From Archangium violaceum (GTDB lineage Bacteria > Myxococcota > Myxococcia > Myxococcales > Myxococcaceae), in the NCBI RefSeq assembly GCF_016887565.1, contig NZ_CP069396.1, positions 2,135,001 through 2,199,000 of the forward strand: a stretch of 64,000 nucleotides of DNA, read 5' to 3'. The notes under the pieces were generated by a model that was not told the DNA's origin, ran no database searches, and saw nothing but the letters and a program-made list of their open reading frames with translations. The translations under genes were made by a program, and so were the position numbers. Below are positions 41,714 to 51,871 of this stretch, one piece after another (position 1 is the first letter of the stretch; every line of letters begins with the position of its first letter).

Positions 41714-44700
41714 TCAGTGGAGCGGAAGTTCCAGCGTGGACACGGCCCCCCGACCCGGTCCATCGCTGTCGATACTGAGGCGGCCATTCAGGAGTTGTGC
41801 CGCCAGCGCGCTGGAGTGCAGTCCGAAGCCATGGCCGTCCTTGCGCGTGGTGAAGCCGTGGGAGAACAGCTTCCCCTTCACCTCGGGGGTGATTCCCACG
41901 CCATCATCCACCACCTGGATGCGTGCCACCGGCCCGTCCGCCCTCAGCTTCACCCACAGGTTGCGCGAGCCCTCGGACTTCGCTTCCAGCGCGTGCCTGG
42001 CGTTGCTGATGATGTTGATGAGGATCTGCAGCACCTTGTGCTTGTCCACCTTCACCCGCGGCACCACCTCCAGCTCCCGGTGCACGGTGACGCCGTGGCG
42101 CTGTGATGCCCCCATCTGGATGCGCAGGGCGTCGTCGATGAGCTGGGCCAGCTCGCACTCCTCCGTCATCAGCGAGCTCCGCGCATACGTCTGTTGCACC
42201 TGGATGATGGCGCGGATGTGCTCGACGTGCCGGCTCATCACCTCCATGTCCTCCACCAGGCGCATCTGATCGTTCCCCAACTCCTCCCCCAGCGCCGTCA
42301 GGTAGTCCGGCAGATGTCTGCCCCGGACGTTCGTCGTCAGGAACTCCGCCAGGTTCTCCCGCTGCTCCACGAGGAGCGCCGCCGCCTGTCTCAGACGGCC
42401 CACGCGCAGCGAGCCCACCGCCTTGCGCATCACCTCGAGGTTGACGACGGCGCTGGTGAGCACATTGCCCACGTTGTGCAGCACGTTGGAGGCCACCTCC
42501 GTCATGCCCACTTCTCGCGCCGTATCCACCAGCCGGGTCTGGGCCTGCTCGAGCTCGCGCGTGCGCTCCTCCACCCGCTGCTCCAACTCTTCATTCGCCT
42601 GGCGCAGCTCCGCCCTGGCGCGCTGGACGTCCTCATAGAGCCGGGCGTTCTCGATGGAGATGGCCGCCTGGGAGGCCAGGTGCTCCAGCAGCGTCAGTCG
42701 CGCCGGGCTGAAGGCATCCGCCGCCAGGTCGTTCTCCAGGTACAGCACTCCGGAGAACCGCTCCTGCCTCAACAGGGGCAGGCACAACACCGACCGCGCT
42801 CCGCCGCGCGCCAGGTACGCATCGGAGAAGAAGGGGTGCGGCTTGGAGGCATCGCCGATGAGCACGTGCTCCCGCGTGCGCCGCACATAGGAGAGGAGCG
42901 TCCAGGGCAACTCGGGGGTCACCCCCTCCGACGGAGCATCGGAGATGGCCGCCACCGACAGGGTGTCCCCCTCGGGAAGCAACAGCGCGCCTTTCTGGGC
43001 TCCGGCGTTCTCAATCGCCGCGTGCAGCAGCGTGGTCACCAGGCGATCCAGGACGATTTCACTGGAGACGGCCTGCTGGACCTTGACGACCGTGAGCGCG
43101 TCGATGTGGCTGGAGGCCGTACCGCTGGTGGTCAGTTCGTCCCGGGTGTCCGAGGTGGACGAGAGGTGGGGCCACTGGGACTCCAGGTGCTGGACCTTGC
43201 CCAGGGCGCCCCACCGCAGGTACGCCGCCCGCGCTTCGCGCGCGAAGCCCTGGGCAACGAGCGGGGCCTGACGCGTGCGCCAGAAGTTCGCCGCGAGCTC
43301 GGCGGCCAATCCCACATGGTGGGTGGCCCCATTCTCCCGAGCCGAGCGGATGGCTTCCTCATAGGCGCGTATCGCCTCATCCAGTCGCCCCTGGAGGCGG
43401 GCCAGCTCCGCGGCCACCATCCGCTCCAGCGCGTGGAAGTTCTCGGGGCAATTCTCCGCCCACTCCGCCAGCTGCCGCTGGTGACGCTGGATGGCCTCGA
43501 GGAACTGGCGCTGCTCCTCCGCGGTGGCGCCCTCGAAGCACGCGGCCAGGGCCAGGGCGCGGTAGAGGTTGAATTCGCGGAAGAAGAGGATGCCATTGTT
43601 GGCCTTCAGGAGCTCGGCCGCCTTGTCCGCCGCCCGGCGGGCTTCCGCGTAGTCGCCACACATGAATCGCGACTGGAGCCGGGTGACCCAGAAGGCGCGC
43701 GTGCTCCTCCTGGGGACTGGCGGCAGTCGGGCCTCGAAGGCCCGCTCATCGAAGCCTTCCCCATCGAGCGTGCCGAACGAGGGGGAGCATCCGCGCATCT
43801 GCTGCACGTAGCGCCGCGCCAGGAGGAGCGACTCCTGGGGATCCAGGAAGCCCGTCTTGCTCAAGAACTCGCCGCGGACGAGCGACTCCTGGTGGACCTC
43901 CTCCAGGTCGTGTCCCATGGCCAGGCGGTTCAGGACGAGCTCGAGGCCGCAGTAGGCGGCGGTGGCCGTGCTCCCCACTTGAAGCGCGTGTTGGAAGCCG
44001 CTGACGACGAGCTCCTGCGCCTGGGGGAGAGGCTGGCTCCAATAGCTGCTGAACTGCATGCTGAGGAGGACATCGCCCCGGTTGGCGGACAGGTCGTACC
44101 GCTCGACGAGCTCGCGGGCGACCCTCGTGAAGGCAAGGCCTTCCCGGTACCGCTTGAAGAACGAGCCGGTGATGACGCCAAACCAGCTGAGTCCGGGCAC
44201 CGCGGCGGCCACGAAGCCGTGACGCAGGGAGAGGGAGACCATCCGGCTCAAGAGGACGATGAGCAGGGGAGGGTGGGTGGAGTACGCGGAATTGAAGAGC
44301 TTGAAGAGGGCACCGATGACCAGCTTCATGTCCGGATCGGCCAGGAGTGGCAGGTCGATGAGGCTCTCGATGGAACGCTCCCCCAGCAAGGCCCAGACCT
44401 CCTCATGGGCGGCCGCCGCCTCCTCCCAGGTGGGGTGCCGCGAGAGCGGCATGCCCAGCAACACCAGGCATTCCAACATGCAGGTGACGCCCTCCTCGCG
44501 CTCACCCGCGGCGAAGTGGACGTCATGCTTCAGGCCGTAGACGGCCTCGATGTCCGAACGGGAGCTCACCCGGGGGAGGAGCTTCCCGACCAGGCGGCGC
44601 GCCTCGGCGATGTTGCCGCTCATGAGCTCACAGCGCGCCAGGGTGAATTGCAGCTTGAAGGCCAGCGCGTGGTCCGTCTCCCAGGGGTCTCCTGGAATGA

Positions 44701-46984
44701 GCGAGAAGGCCGTCGTGAAGTAGGAGATGGCGGGGCGGAGCGCGAGCGCGGCCTTGGCCTTGTCACCCGCCTCGGTGTTCAGCCGCGCGAGGTGGTGGCG
44801 CTCGGCGGCGTCCTCCATGAGCCCGGCCCCGGCGTTGAGCTGGTTCACCACGTCGAAGAGCGACTCGCGAAGTTCCTCCTGGGACAGGCTCTCGAGCAGC
44901 AAACGGCCGATACGCAGGTGAACGGCCTCGAGCTCCGACTGGGAGCAGAGGCTATGGGCCGCCTGCTGGATGCGGTCGTGCAGGAACCGGTAATGCGCCG
45001 GGCCGGAACGCACCAGCATGCCCTCCAGGAGCGCGGGCTCGAGCCCCTGTTCCACATCTCCCCTCTCGCCGAGGTTGGCGAGGACGTCCAGCATCTGGAG
45101 TGAGAAGACCTTGCCCACGCACGCCGCCAGGCGCAGCAGGTGCTGCGTGCCAGCGGGGAACTGGCGCAGCTTGCCCACCATGAAGTCGACGATGTTCTCC
45201 GAGTAGTCGCGCGTCCGCACCGCCTCGGCATCCCACTGCCAGCCGCCTCCGGGCCCTCGCACCAGCAGGCCATCCTGGTGGAGCGCCACCAGCAATTGCA
45301 GCAGGAAGAAGGGGTTGCCCCCCGTCTTCCCGTGCACCAGCGCCGAGAGGGGAGCGACCACCTCCCGTGTCGCTCCCGGCAGCGTGTCGGCCACCAGTTG
45401 CTCCACCTGCGCCACGCTCAGCGGCTCCACGCGGAGCTCCTTCAGCTTCCCCCCCGCCTGACGCACCCCCTCCAACATCTGCATGAGCGGGTGCGCGGAG
45501 CTCATCTCATTGTCCCGGTAGGCGCCCAGCCACAACATCGGTGGGATCTCCTTCTCGGAGAGCAGATGGGAGAGCATCTGGAGGCTGGCGGGGTCCGCCC
45601 ACTGCAGGTCATCCAGGAACAGCACCATGGGATGCGCCGGGGTGGCGAACACCCCGTAGAACTGGCGGATCGCCCAGAAGAAGCGGCGCTGGGCCTCCTC
45701 TCCAGGGGGCATCGCCGGGAGCGCGGGCTGTGGGCCCACCAGCACTTCCAGCTGGGGCACCTGGTCCACGAGCAGCTGGCCGTAGTTTCCCCAGGCTTGG
45801 TTCACCTGCTGGCGCCACAGGGAGATCTCCTCCTCGCTCCTCGCGAGCGCCTGCTGCACCAGCGCCCGGAGGGTCTGGGCCAGGATGTCGTAGGGGATGT
45901 CCCGCTGGAACTGGTCGAACTTGCCGCTCAGGAAGAAGCCACGGCGCTCCACCACGGCCTTGTGCAGCTCATGCACCACCGAGGACTTGCCGATGCCCGA
46001 GTACCCGGTGACGAGGACCAGCTCCGGCGTGCCCGTGCGTCTCACCCGCTCGAAGCCCTCCAGCAGGGTGGACACCTGGGCCTCACGCCCGTAGAGCCGT
46101 TGCGGCAATTGGAACCGGATGGGTGTGTCCCGCGTGCCCAGCGCGAACACCTCTCGCACGTCCGGGCCCGATGCGTCGCGGCACCGCTCCAGGTCCGCCC
46201 GCAGTCCCTCGGCGCTCTGGTAGCGCTCCTCCGCCGTCTTCGCCAGCAGCTTGAGGACGACGGCGGACAAGGCCGGGGGCACCCGCGGGTTCAGCTCGTG
46301 CGGAGGCCTGGGCGCCTGCGCCATATGGACGTGAAACCACTCGAGCGCATCCCGTCCCTGGAAGGGCCGCCGTCCCGTCAACAACTCGTAGAACATGACG
46401 CCCAGCGAGTAGAAGTCCGTGCGGTAGTCCACCGCCCGGTTCATCCGCCCCGTCTGTTCCGGCGACATGTACGCCAGCGTCCCCTCGACCAGGTGCGTCG
46501 GAGCCGCGTCCAGGTACTCCACCTTCTGCAGCGTGGCCACGCCGAAGTCGATGAGTCGCGCCTCTCCCGAGGGCTCCAGGATGATGTTGGAGGGTTTGAT
46601 GTCCTTGTGGATGACGTCGCGACAGTGGACCTCCCCCAGGGTGGCGACCAGGGAGAGGGCCAGGTTCAAGAACCGGGAGGGCTCCAGGGGCTGGCCCGTG
46701 GACTCGGACAGGGGCTGACCCTGCACCCGCTCGAGCAGCAGCACGGGCCGCTCGCTGATCCATTCACAGGCATACGGCCTCGCCACGCCCCGCACGTCGC
46801 GCAGCCGTTGCAGGATTCCAAACTCCCGCCGGTACCGCTCGCTCTCCGCACGACCCGGAGATGCCATCACGGGCGTCTTGATGATGACCGGCAGGCCGTC
46901 GGCCTCACGAACCGCGTGGAACAGCGCGTTCGAGCCCGTGCCCCGAATGAGGCCAACAACCCTGTACCCTGAAATATCGAGCAT
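41714..46984 (-). CDS. trifunctional Ser/Thr kinase / AAA ATPase / sensor histidine kinase, 1756 aa
   Basis: The protein begins with a Hanks kinase (residues 1-270; IIKTP lysine, HKDIKPSN, IDFGVA). A large AAA_16 ATPase follows (Walker A GYSGIGKSSV, Walker B LFLDDLQWADPASL), then a long helical-repeat region (about 640-1290) and a GAF domain (about 1320-1470). A coiled coil (QANEELEQRVEERTRELEQA) leads to a histidine kinase with His box EVASNVLHNVGNVLTS, N box ILINIISNARHALE, G1 VVDDGVGI and G2 GHGFGLHSSA. All key residues of the kinase and HK parts are present. The ATG at 46984 is preferred over a GTG 4 codons upstream. Likely a cytoplasmic signal integrator; the input is unknown. Confidence 0.95.
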   Translation of the reverse strand: MLDISGYRVVGLIRGTGSNALFHAVREADGLPVIIKTPVMASPGRAESERYRREFGILQRLRDVRGVARPYACEWISERPVLLLERVQGQPLSESTGQPLEPSRFLNLALSLVATLGEVHCRDVIHKDIKPSNIILEPSGEARLIDFGVATLQKVEYLDAAPTHLVEGTLAYMSPEQTGRMNRAVDYRTDFYSLGVMFYELLTGRRPFQGRDALEWFHVHMAQAPRPPHELNPRVPPALSAVVLKLLAKTAEERYQSAEGLRADLERCRDASGPDVREVFALGTRDTPIRFQLPQRLYGREAQVSTLLEGFERVRRTGTPELVLVTGYSGIGKSSVVHELHKAVVERRGFFLSGKFDQFQRDIPYDILAQTLRALVQQALARSEEEISLWRQQVNQAWGNYGQLLVDQVPQLEVLVGPQPALPAMPPGEEAQRRFFWAIRQFYGVFATPAHPMVLFLDDLQWADPASLQMLSHLLSEKEIPPMLWLGAYRDNEMSSAHPLMQMLEGVRQAGGKLKELRVEPLSVAQVEQLVADTLPGATREVVAPLSALVHGKTGGNPFFLLQLLVALHQDGLLVRGPGGGWQWDAEAVRTRDYSENIVDFMVGKLRQFPAGTQHLLRLAACVGKVFSLQMLDVLANLGERGDVEQGLEPALLEGMLVRSGPAHYRFLHDRIQQAAHSLCSQSELEAVHLRIGRLLLESLSQEELRESLFDVVNQLNAGAGLMEDAAERHHLARLNTEAGDKAKAALALRPAISYFTTAFSLIPGDPWETDHALAFKLQFTLARCELMSGNIAEARRLVGKLLPRVSSRSDIEAVYGLKHDVHFAAGEREEGVTCMLECLVLLGMPLSRHPTWEEAAAAHEEVWALLGERSIESLIDLPLLADPDMKLVIGALFKLFNSAYSTHPPLLIVLLSRMVSLSLRHGFVAAAVPGLSWFGVITGSFFKRYREGLAFTRVARELVERYDLSANRGDVLLSMQFSSYWSQPLPQAQELVVSGFQHALQVGSTATAAYCGLELVLNRLAMGHDLEEVHQESLVRGEFLSKTGFLDPQESLLLARRYVQQMRGCSPSFGTLDGEGFDERAFEARLPPVPRRSTRAFWVTRLQSRFMCGDYAEARRAADKAAELLKANNGILFFREFNLYRALALAACFEGATAEEQRQFLEAIQRHQRQLAEWAENCPENFHALERMVAAELARLQGRLDEAIRAYEEAIRSARENGATHHVGLAAELAANFWRTRQAPLVAQGFAREARAAYLRWGALGKVQHLESQWPHLSSTSDTRDELTTSGTASSHIDALTVVKVQQAVSSEIVLDRLVTTLLHAAIENAGAQKGALLLPEGDTLSVAAISDAPSEGVTPELPWTLLSYVRRTREHVLIGDASKPHPFFSDAYLARGGARSVLCLPLLRQERFSGVLYLENDLAADAFSPARLTLLEHLASQAAISIENARLYEDVQRARAELRQANEELEQRVEERTRELEQAQTRLVDTAREVGMTEVASNVLHNVGNVLTSAVVNLEVMRKAVGSLRVGRLRQAAALLVEQRENLAEFLTTNVRGRHLPDYLTALGEELGNDQMRLVEDMEVMSRHVEHIRAIIQVQQTYARSSLMTEECELAQLIDDALRIQMGASQRHGVTVHRELEVVPRVKVDKHKVLQILINIISNARHALEAKSEGSRNLWVKLRADGPVARIQVVDDGVGITPEVKGKLFSHGFTTRKDGHGFGLHSSALAAQLLNGRLSIDSDGPGRGAVSTLELPLH

Positions 46985-47518
46985 CGATGCGCACACCCGC
47001 TGGCGAGAACCGGTCCCCGTGACGTCGTCGCGCCCGTGCGCCGGATCATAGGCGTTCGGACCGGAACAGGGTGCTCGTCCCGGTTATTCGGTGCTCCGCG
47101 CCTGGGTGGCCCTCCTGGACGCGTCGAAATTCCAGACACGCAGGGGAGAGGGCTCGCCCGGTGACGTCAGTGCGACTCGCACCTCGCCCACTCGAGCGGT
47201 CACCCGGTCGTAGACTTCGCGAGCGAGCAGGCGAAGCGGTCAACACGGTCGCCGGCTCTGCTTGCTTCAAAAATAAACCCTGGAAGTAGAGGGGATGCCT
47301 ACTACGTCTCGGGTGCTGAAAGGTATTGGCTACGGGATGATGCTGACCGCCATCATGGCCGGTCATGACCCTCAAGCAAAAGCTTTGTTTTTCCCCGCGA
47401 AAGAGGGCGAGGCACGAACGCGGAGGTTGTCTCCTCGGTACGGATGCGACTAATTTCGCACGCTGGGTACGGCTGCTCTTGACGCCGTGTCCTTCCTCAT
47501 AACCAGGAGGTTGGTGTC
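46985..47518. other. divergent intergenic region, 534 bp
   Basis: It separates the trifunctional kinase gene from a small secreted-peptide gene. The right half is AT-richer (AAAAGCTTTGTTTTT; CGACTAATTTCGC) and should carry the promoter for 47519. No gene is seen. Confidence 0.4.
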
Positions 47519-47710
47519 ATGACGAAGTTTCTCGCCGCCGCTATTTTCGTCGCTGCCACGGCCGTTGCCGCCGGAATCCCATGGCGTGAGACGGCACCCG
47601 TCGCAGCCCAGTCCGCCCAGGATCCTACCGTCTGCTATTCCTCGCCCTCCCAGGCCATCTGTCTGGCGAACGGGTGCGTCTGGAAGGGCAGCTACTGCAC
47701 GCCTCGATAG
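47519..47710 (+). CDS. small secreted cysteine-containing protein, 63 aa
   Basis: A signal peptide (MTKFLAAAIFVAATAVAAG) precedes a mature region with four cysteines (CYSSPSQAICLANGCVWKG then SYC), spaced for two disulphides. AGGAGG lies 8 bases before the ATG. No family is recognised; similar small Cys peptides are common secreted products in myxobacteria. Confidence 0.7.
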   Translation: MTKFLAAAIFVAATAVAAGIPWRETAPVAAQSAQDPTVCYSSPSQAICLANGCVWKGSYCTPR

Positions 47711-47749
47711 CCGATTCCGGCGTGCAGAGCGTGAACGGGGACGCCGTGC

Positions 47750-49294
47750 TCAGCGTTCGGCCCGGTGTCCCCTGTCGTTGACGGGAACGGCCCACAGCTC
47801 GTGGAAGTGGACGCCGTCATTGGCGACGAAGAACATGAAGTCACCCGAGCGCGTGAAGTCGAACGGGAACGAGTTGGCGGGACCCGGGTTGACGTCCTTC
47901 AGCAACCGTGTGCCTCGGGGCGTGCCATCGGTCACCCACGGCTCCTGGCCGTGTGCCTCATCCGTGGCGGCGAAGAGCGCGAGGTCCTCGTTCACGGCGG
48001 TGAGCGTCGTCACGGGGATGTCGATGGCGTTGACCAGCCGCCGGCGTACCAGCTCCGTGGTCTGGCGGGTGCCGCGGGTGGCCCAGAGCTGCACGTCGGC
48101 CAGCGCGGGCCCGGAGGTGCTGTAGGCGAGGGTGAAGAGCAGTCGGCCATTGACCTCGGCGACGCCCCCCAGGGGCAGGAAGGCGCTCACCGTCGGGACG
48201 TCCGGGAAGGGGTTGGGCAGGTCCTCGATGACGGTCGAGCGCGGGTGGCAGTCCGGGTCCGGATTCAGCTTGCGCAGGCGCGCGCCGCGGTCCGCCGGCT
48301 CCAGGGTGACGAAGTAGAGGCGCCCCTCGAAGAGGGCGATGGGCTGCGCCTCCGAGCCCGTGGGGCCCGGCACGGTGTCCTCGGCGAGCTCGGTGCCGCT
48401 CAGGGTGCCATCCGTGCGCCAAAGCTCGCGTCCGTGCTCCGGCTCCTCGGCGGAGAAGTAGAGGAGGCCGTCGTCCACCCGGAGCGGTCGCGTCACGCCC
48501 GACCGGGCCGGGCCCGGGTTGATGTCCTTCAGCAGCCGGGTGCCTCGGGCGGTGCCATCGCTCACCCAGGGCTCGAAGCCGTGCTCCGCGTCCTCGAAGG
48601 CGAAGAAGAGCGTGTCGTCGTCCAGGGCGGCCTGCTCGAAGAAGGCGAAGCCCGGGCCCAGCTCCTTCACGCGCACCGTGCCCGACCGGGTGCCGTCGCT
48701 CTTCCACAGCTCGAGCAGCCCGACTTCGAGCGGGTCGGTGCTGAGATGGCGATAGAAGAACAAGGTGTCCCCCACGCGGGTGAAGCCTCCCAGGTCCGAG
48801 CTGGTGGGGCCCGGGGTGATGTCCCTCACGAGCCGGGTGCCTCCGCTCGTGCCGTCCGTCACCCACAGTTCAGCGCCGAGGGTCGGCTCGCTCGCGACGA
48901 AGAAGAGCCGGTCCCCCACCACGGTCAGGGAGCTGACGGAGCTGTCGGTCCCGAAGTCCCGCACCGCGAAGGTGCCCGGGGCCGTGCCGTCACTGCGCCA
49001 CAGCGCCCCCTCCCCGAAGATGTTGGCCGCGAAGAAGAGCCTCCCCCGGAAGTCCACCAGGAACGTCGGCAGGGGGTCCTTGATGGGAAGAGGAGGCGGC
49101 GGGGGAGGGAGTGGGGGAGGGAAGATGTCCTCCACCAGGAACGGTGTGCCGAGCCCCGTCCTCTTCCACTGCGCGGAGACATCTCCCGGCGCGATCTCGT
49201 CCGAGCCCACCTCGTGCGAGGGCTCTCCCGGAAGTGGCCCGCCACATCCCGCGACCAGCGCACAGACCCATGCCACCTGAAGCCAGACACGCAT
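47750..49294 (-). CDS. ELWxTDGT-repeat lipoprotein, 514 aa
   Basis: The lipoprotein signal MRVWLQVAWVCALVAGC is followed by a Pro-rich linker. At least seven repeats of about 50 residues contain ELWVTDGTSGGTRLV, EPWVSDGTARGTRLL and similar, with alternating GDTLFF/RLYF strands, forming a beta-propeller of the hyalin/DGT type. The repeats are known from secreted myxobacterial and Bacteroidetes proteins of unclear role. GGAGGGGG lies 5 bases before the ATG at 49294. Converges on the small secreted gene at 47519. Confidence 0.88.
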   Translation of the reverse strand: MRVWLQVAWVCALVAGCGGPLPGEPSHEVGSDEIAPGDVSAQWKRTGLGTPFLVEDIFPPPLPPPPPPLPIKDPLPTFLVDFRGRLFFAANIFGEGALWRSDGTAPGTFAVRDFGTDSSVSSLTVVGDRLFFVASEPTLGAELWVTDGTSGGTRLVRDITPGPTSSDLGGFTRVGDTLFFYRHLSTDPLEVGLLELWKSDGTRSGTVRVKELGPGFAFFEQAALDDDTLFFAFEDAEHGFEPWVSDGTARGTRLLKDINPGPARSGVTRPLRVDDGLLYFSAEEPEHGRELWRTDGTLSGTELAEDTVPGPTGSEAQPIALFEGRLYFVTLEPADRGARLRKLNPDPDCHPRSTVIEDLPNPFPDVPTVSAFLPLGGVAEVNGRLLFTLAYSTSGPALADVQLWATRGTRQTTELVRRRLVNAIDIPVTTLTAVNEDLALFAATDEAHGQEPWVTDGTPRGTRLLKDVNPGPANSFPFDFTRSGDFMFFVANDGVHFHELWAVPVNDRGHRAER

Positions 49295-49591
49295 GTTTTC
49301 CCCCTCCATCATGGGTTGGCTGCGTGACACGATGTGGCGCGAAGTGCCGGGTGCCCATCGCCTTCGAGGGCTGGAGGAGCGGAGACATCGCGAGGGCCGA
49401 GTTGCCCGACAGCTTGGGGATGGGACGGGCCGGGAGGCACCTCCGAGGCCACCGAGGGCAAACTTCTTCCCTGGTGGGGAAGGCGCATCGCCACTGTTGC
49501 CGTGCCGTGGCACGGGTGTAACACAAGCCCTCTGTGTGCCTGTCTATCCTCCGCGCCGGTTTCTTCACCCCAGACCGTATTCGAGGACGAC

Positions 49592-51829
49592 GTGGACGAG
49601 CGCGCAGACATTTCCAAGCGGGGCCAGGATCCGGATGACATTGATTGCAACGACTCGGGCAACCCGACCTTCGACTCGGTGTTGCACGCCCGCCTGAGCC
49701 GTCGTTCCATCCTGCGCGGCGGCATGGGCACCGCGGCCCTGGCCCTCTTTGGTGGACTGCCGCTGGCGGCCTGCGGGGATGGCGGTGAGGGTGACGGTAA
49801 CGGTAATGGTGGTGACGGCGGCCCGCGTGAAACCCTGCTGGCCTTCAGCGCGGTGGCGAAGAGCCTGAGCGACACCGTGACCGTGCCCCCGGGCTACACC
49901 GCCTCGGTGCTGTACCGCCTGGGCGATCCGATCGCCGCGGGCGTCGCGGCCTACAAGAACGACGGCACGGATGGCGACTACGAGAAGCGTGCTGGCGACC
50001 ACCACGACGGCATGGAGTACTTCGGACTGAACGCGGCCGGGACGGCACGAGATCCGAACGGCTCCGAGCGCGGCCTGCTCGCGATGAACCACGAGGCCAC
50101 GTCCGACGAGGGCGGTCGCGTCATCTTCATGCACCCCGCCGGGGGCAGCCCGATCAATGCCCGCGTCGCCGCCGAGGTGGACAAGGAAGTCGCCGCGCAT
50201 GGCATCTCCATCGTGGAGGTGCGCAAGGTCAATGGCCGGTTCCAGTACGTGCAGGACTCGGCCTACAACCGCCGCATCACGCCGCTCACCCCGGTGGAGC
50301 TCTCCGGCCCCGCGCGCGGCAGCGCGCTGCTGCGGACCCGGTACTCGAACAGTGGCGCCACCACGCGCGGCACCATCAACAACTGCGGCACCGGCTACAC
50401 GCCTTGGGGCACGCTGCTCTCCGGTGAGGAGAACTGGGCCAATTACTTCGCCCGTGGCGCCAGCGATGACGCGGCACGCGGTGACAAGAGTGTCGCGTCC
50501 CTGCGCCGCTACGGCAAGAACCAGGGTTCGACGGGCCGCCACGGCTGGGAGACCGCCGGTGCCGACGACAGGTACGCCCGCTGGAACATCAGCCAGCTCG
50601 GCGCGACCGCGCTCGATGACTACCGCAACGAGATGAACACCTACGGCTACATCGTCGAGGTGGATCCCTACGGCAACGACACGCCGGTGAAGAAGCGCAC
50701 GGCCCTCGGCCGCTTCGCGCATGAGAGCGCCGCGTTCTCGAAGCTCGTGGCCGGTAAGCCGTTCGCGGTCTACATGGGGGACGACTCGCGCGGCGAGTAC
50801 ATGTACAAGTTCGTCACCCAGGCCAGCTGGGACGCAGCCGATGCCAACGCCACCAACCGCATCGCCATCGGCGACAAGTATCTCGACAACGGCAAGCTCT
50901 ACGTCGCCAGGTTCAACCCGGATGGCACCGGTGCGTGGATTGAGCTGAACATCGCCGACACACGGATTGCCACGTATGCCGGCTACTCCTTCGCCGACCA
51001 GGTGGACGTGCTGGTGAACGCCCGCCTCGCGGCGGATGCCGTCGGTGCGACCAAGATGGACCGCCCCGAGTGGTGCGCCACGCATCCCACCACCGGCGAG
51101 GTCTATTTCACCCTCACCAACAACAGCAACCGCAAGGTCGACGCGACGGGCTCGTCACAGATGGCGGTCGACCCGGCCAACCCGCGCGCCTACGGCGACT
51201 CGTACAAGGGCGGGGCGGTCAGCGCTCCGGGCAACATCAACGGCCACATCATCCGTATCCGGGAGAACGGCGGCGAGGCGACCGCCAACGCCTTCGCCTG
51301 GGACGTGTACCTCTTCGGGTCGGAGGCGGACGCCGATGGCGCCCGCATCAACCTGTCGGGCCTCACGGCCGACCAGGACTTCTCCAGCCCCGACGGCCTG
51401 TGGTTCAGCAAGGCCACCGGCATCTGCTGGATCCAGACCGACGACGGCGCCTACACCGATGTGACCAACTGCATGATGCTCGCGGCGCTGCCGGGTCAGG
51501 TCGGCGATGGAGGCAAGACCACGCTGACCTACACGAAGGCCGATAGCTCCACGCTCAACGTCGACACCTTCATGGGCAAGAAGCCCACGGCCGATACGCT
51601 GAAGCGCTTCCTGGTGGGGCCGGTCAGCTGCGAGATCACCGGCTGCGCGGAGACGCCGGACGGCAAGGCGCTCTTCGTCAACGTGCAGCACCCGGGGGAG
51701 AACACCCCTCTGGCTGACGCCGCCAACCCGGCCCGGTACACCAGCCACTGGCCGGATGGCGGCACGGCGCGTCCGCGTTCGTCCACCCTGGTGATCACGA
51801 AGGACGACGGCGGCCGGATCGGCTCCTGA
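49592..51829 (+). CDS. PhoX-family (DUF839) secreted phosphatase, 745 aa
   Basis: The N-terminal LSRRSILRGGMGTAALALFG is a twin-arginine signal following a 38-residue leader, as in PhoX. The body has DUF839 motifs such as LLAMNHEATSDEGGR, GYTPWGTLLSGEENWANYF, RFAHESAAF and MDRPEWCATHPTTGEVYFTL, and a late CEITGCAETPDGKALFVNVQ then HPGE. PhoX enzymes are calcium/iron-dependent alkaline phosphatases exported by Tat. The GTG at 49592 has GAGG 6 bases upstream. Phosphate-starvation control is typical for the family, but no Pho box was identified. Confidence 0.93.
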   Translation: MDERADISKRGQDPDDIDCNDSGNPTFDSVLHARLSRRSILRGGMGTAALALFGGLPLAACGDGGEGDGNGNGGDGGPRETLLAFSAVAKSLSDTVTVPPGYTASVLYRLGDPIAAGVAAYKNDGTDGDYEKRAGDHHDGMEYFGLNAAGTARDPNGSERGLLAMNHEATSDEGGRVIFMHPAGGSPINARVAAEVDKEVAAHGISIVEVRKVNGRFQYVQDSAYNRRITPLTPVELSGPARGSALLRTRYSNSGATTRGTINNCGTGYTPWGTLLSGEENWANYFARGASDDAARGDKSVASLRRYGKNQGSTGRHGWETAGADDRYARWNISQLGATALDDYRNEMNTYGYIVEVDPYGNDTPVKKRTALGRFAHESAAFSKLVAGKPFAVYMGDDSRGEYMYKFVTQASWDAADANATNRIAIGDKYLDNGKLYVARFNPDGTGAWIELNIADTRIATYAGYSFADQVDVLVNARLAADAVGATKMDRPEWCATHPTTGEVYFTLTNNSNRKVDATGSSQMAVDPANPRAYGDSYKGGAVSAPGNINGHIIRIRENGGEATANAFAWDVYLFGSEADADGARINLSGLTADQDFSSPDGLWFSKATGICWIQTDDGAYTDVTNCMMLAALPGQVGDGGKTTLTYTKADSSTLNVDTFMGKKPTADTLKRFLVGPVSCEITGCAETPDGKALFVNVQHPGENTPLADAANPARYTSHWPDGGTARPRSSTLVITKDDGGRIGS

Positions 51830-51838
51830 GTCCTGGGC

Positions 51839-51869
51839 GCGAGCGTCCCGGGAGGGCCGGGACGCTCGC
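51839..51869. terminator. bidirectional terminator hairpin
   Basis: A perfect 13-bp stem GCGAGCGTCCCGG / CCGGGACGCTCGC with a 5-nt loop fills the gap between the converging PhoX and SDR genes. Confidence 0.8.
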
Positions 51870-51871
51870 CT

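Noticed and set aside
42194-46972. Two very long plus-strand open frames (about 970 and 610 codons)
   Set aside because: Both are antisense to the trifunctional kinase and show only Arg/Leu/Gln-rich composition without any domain.
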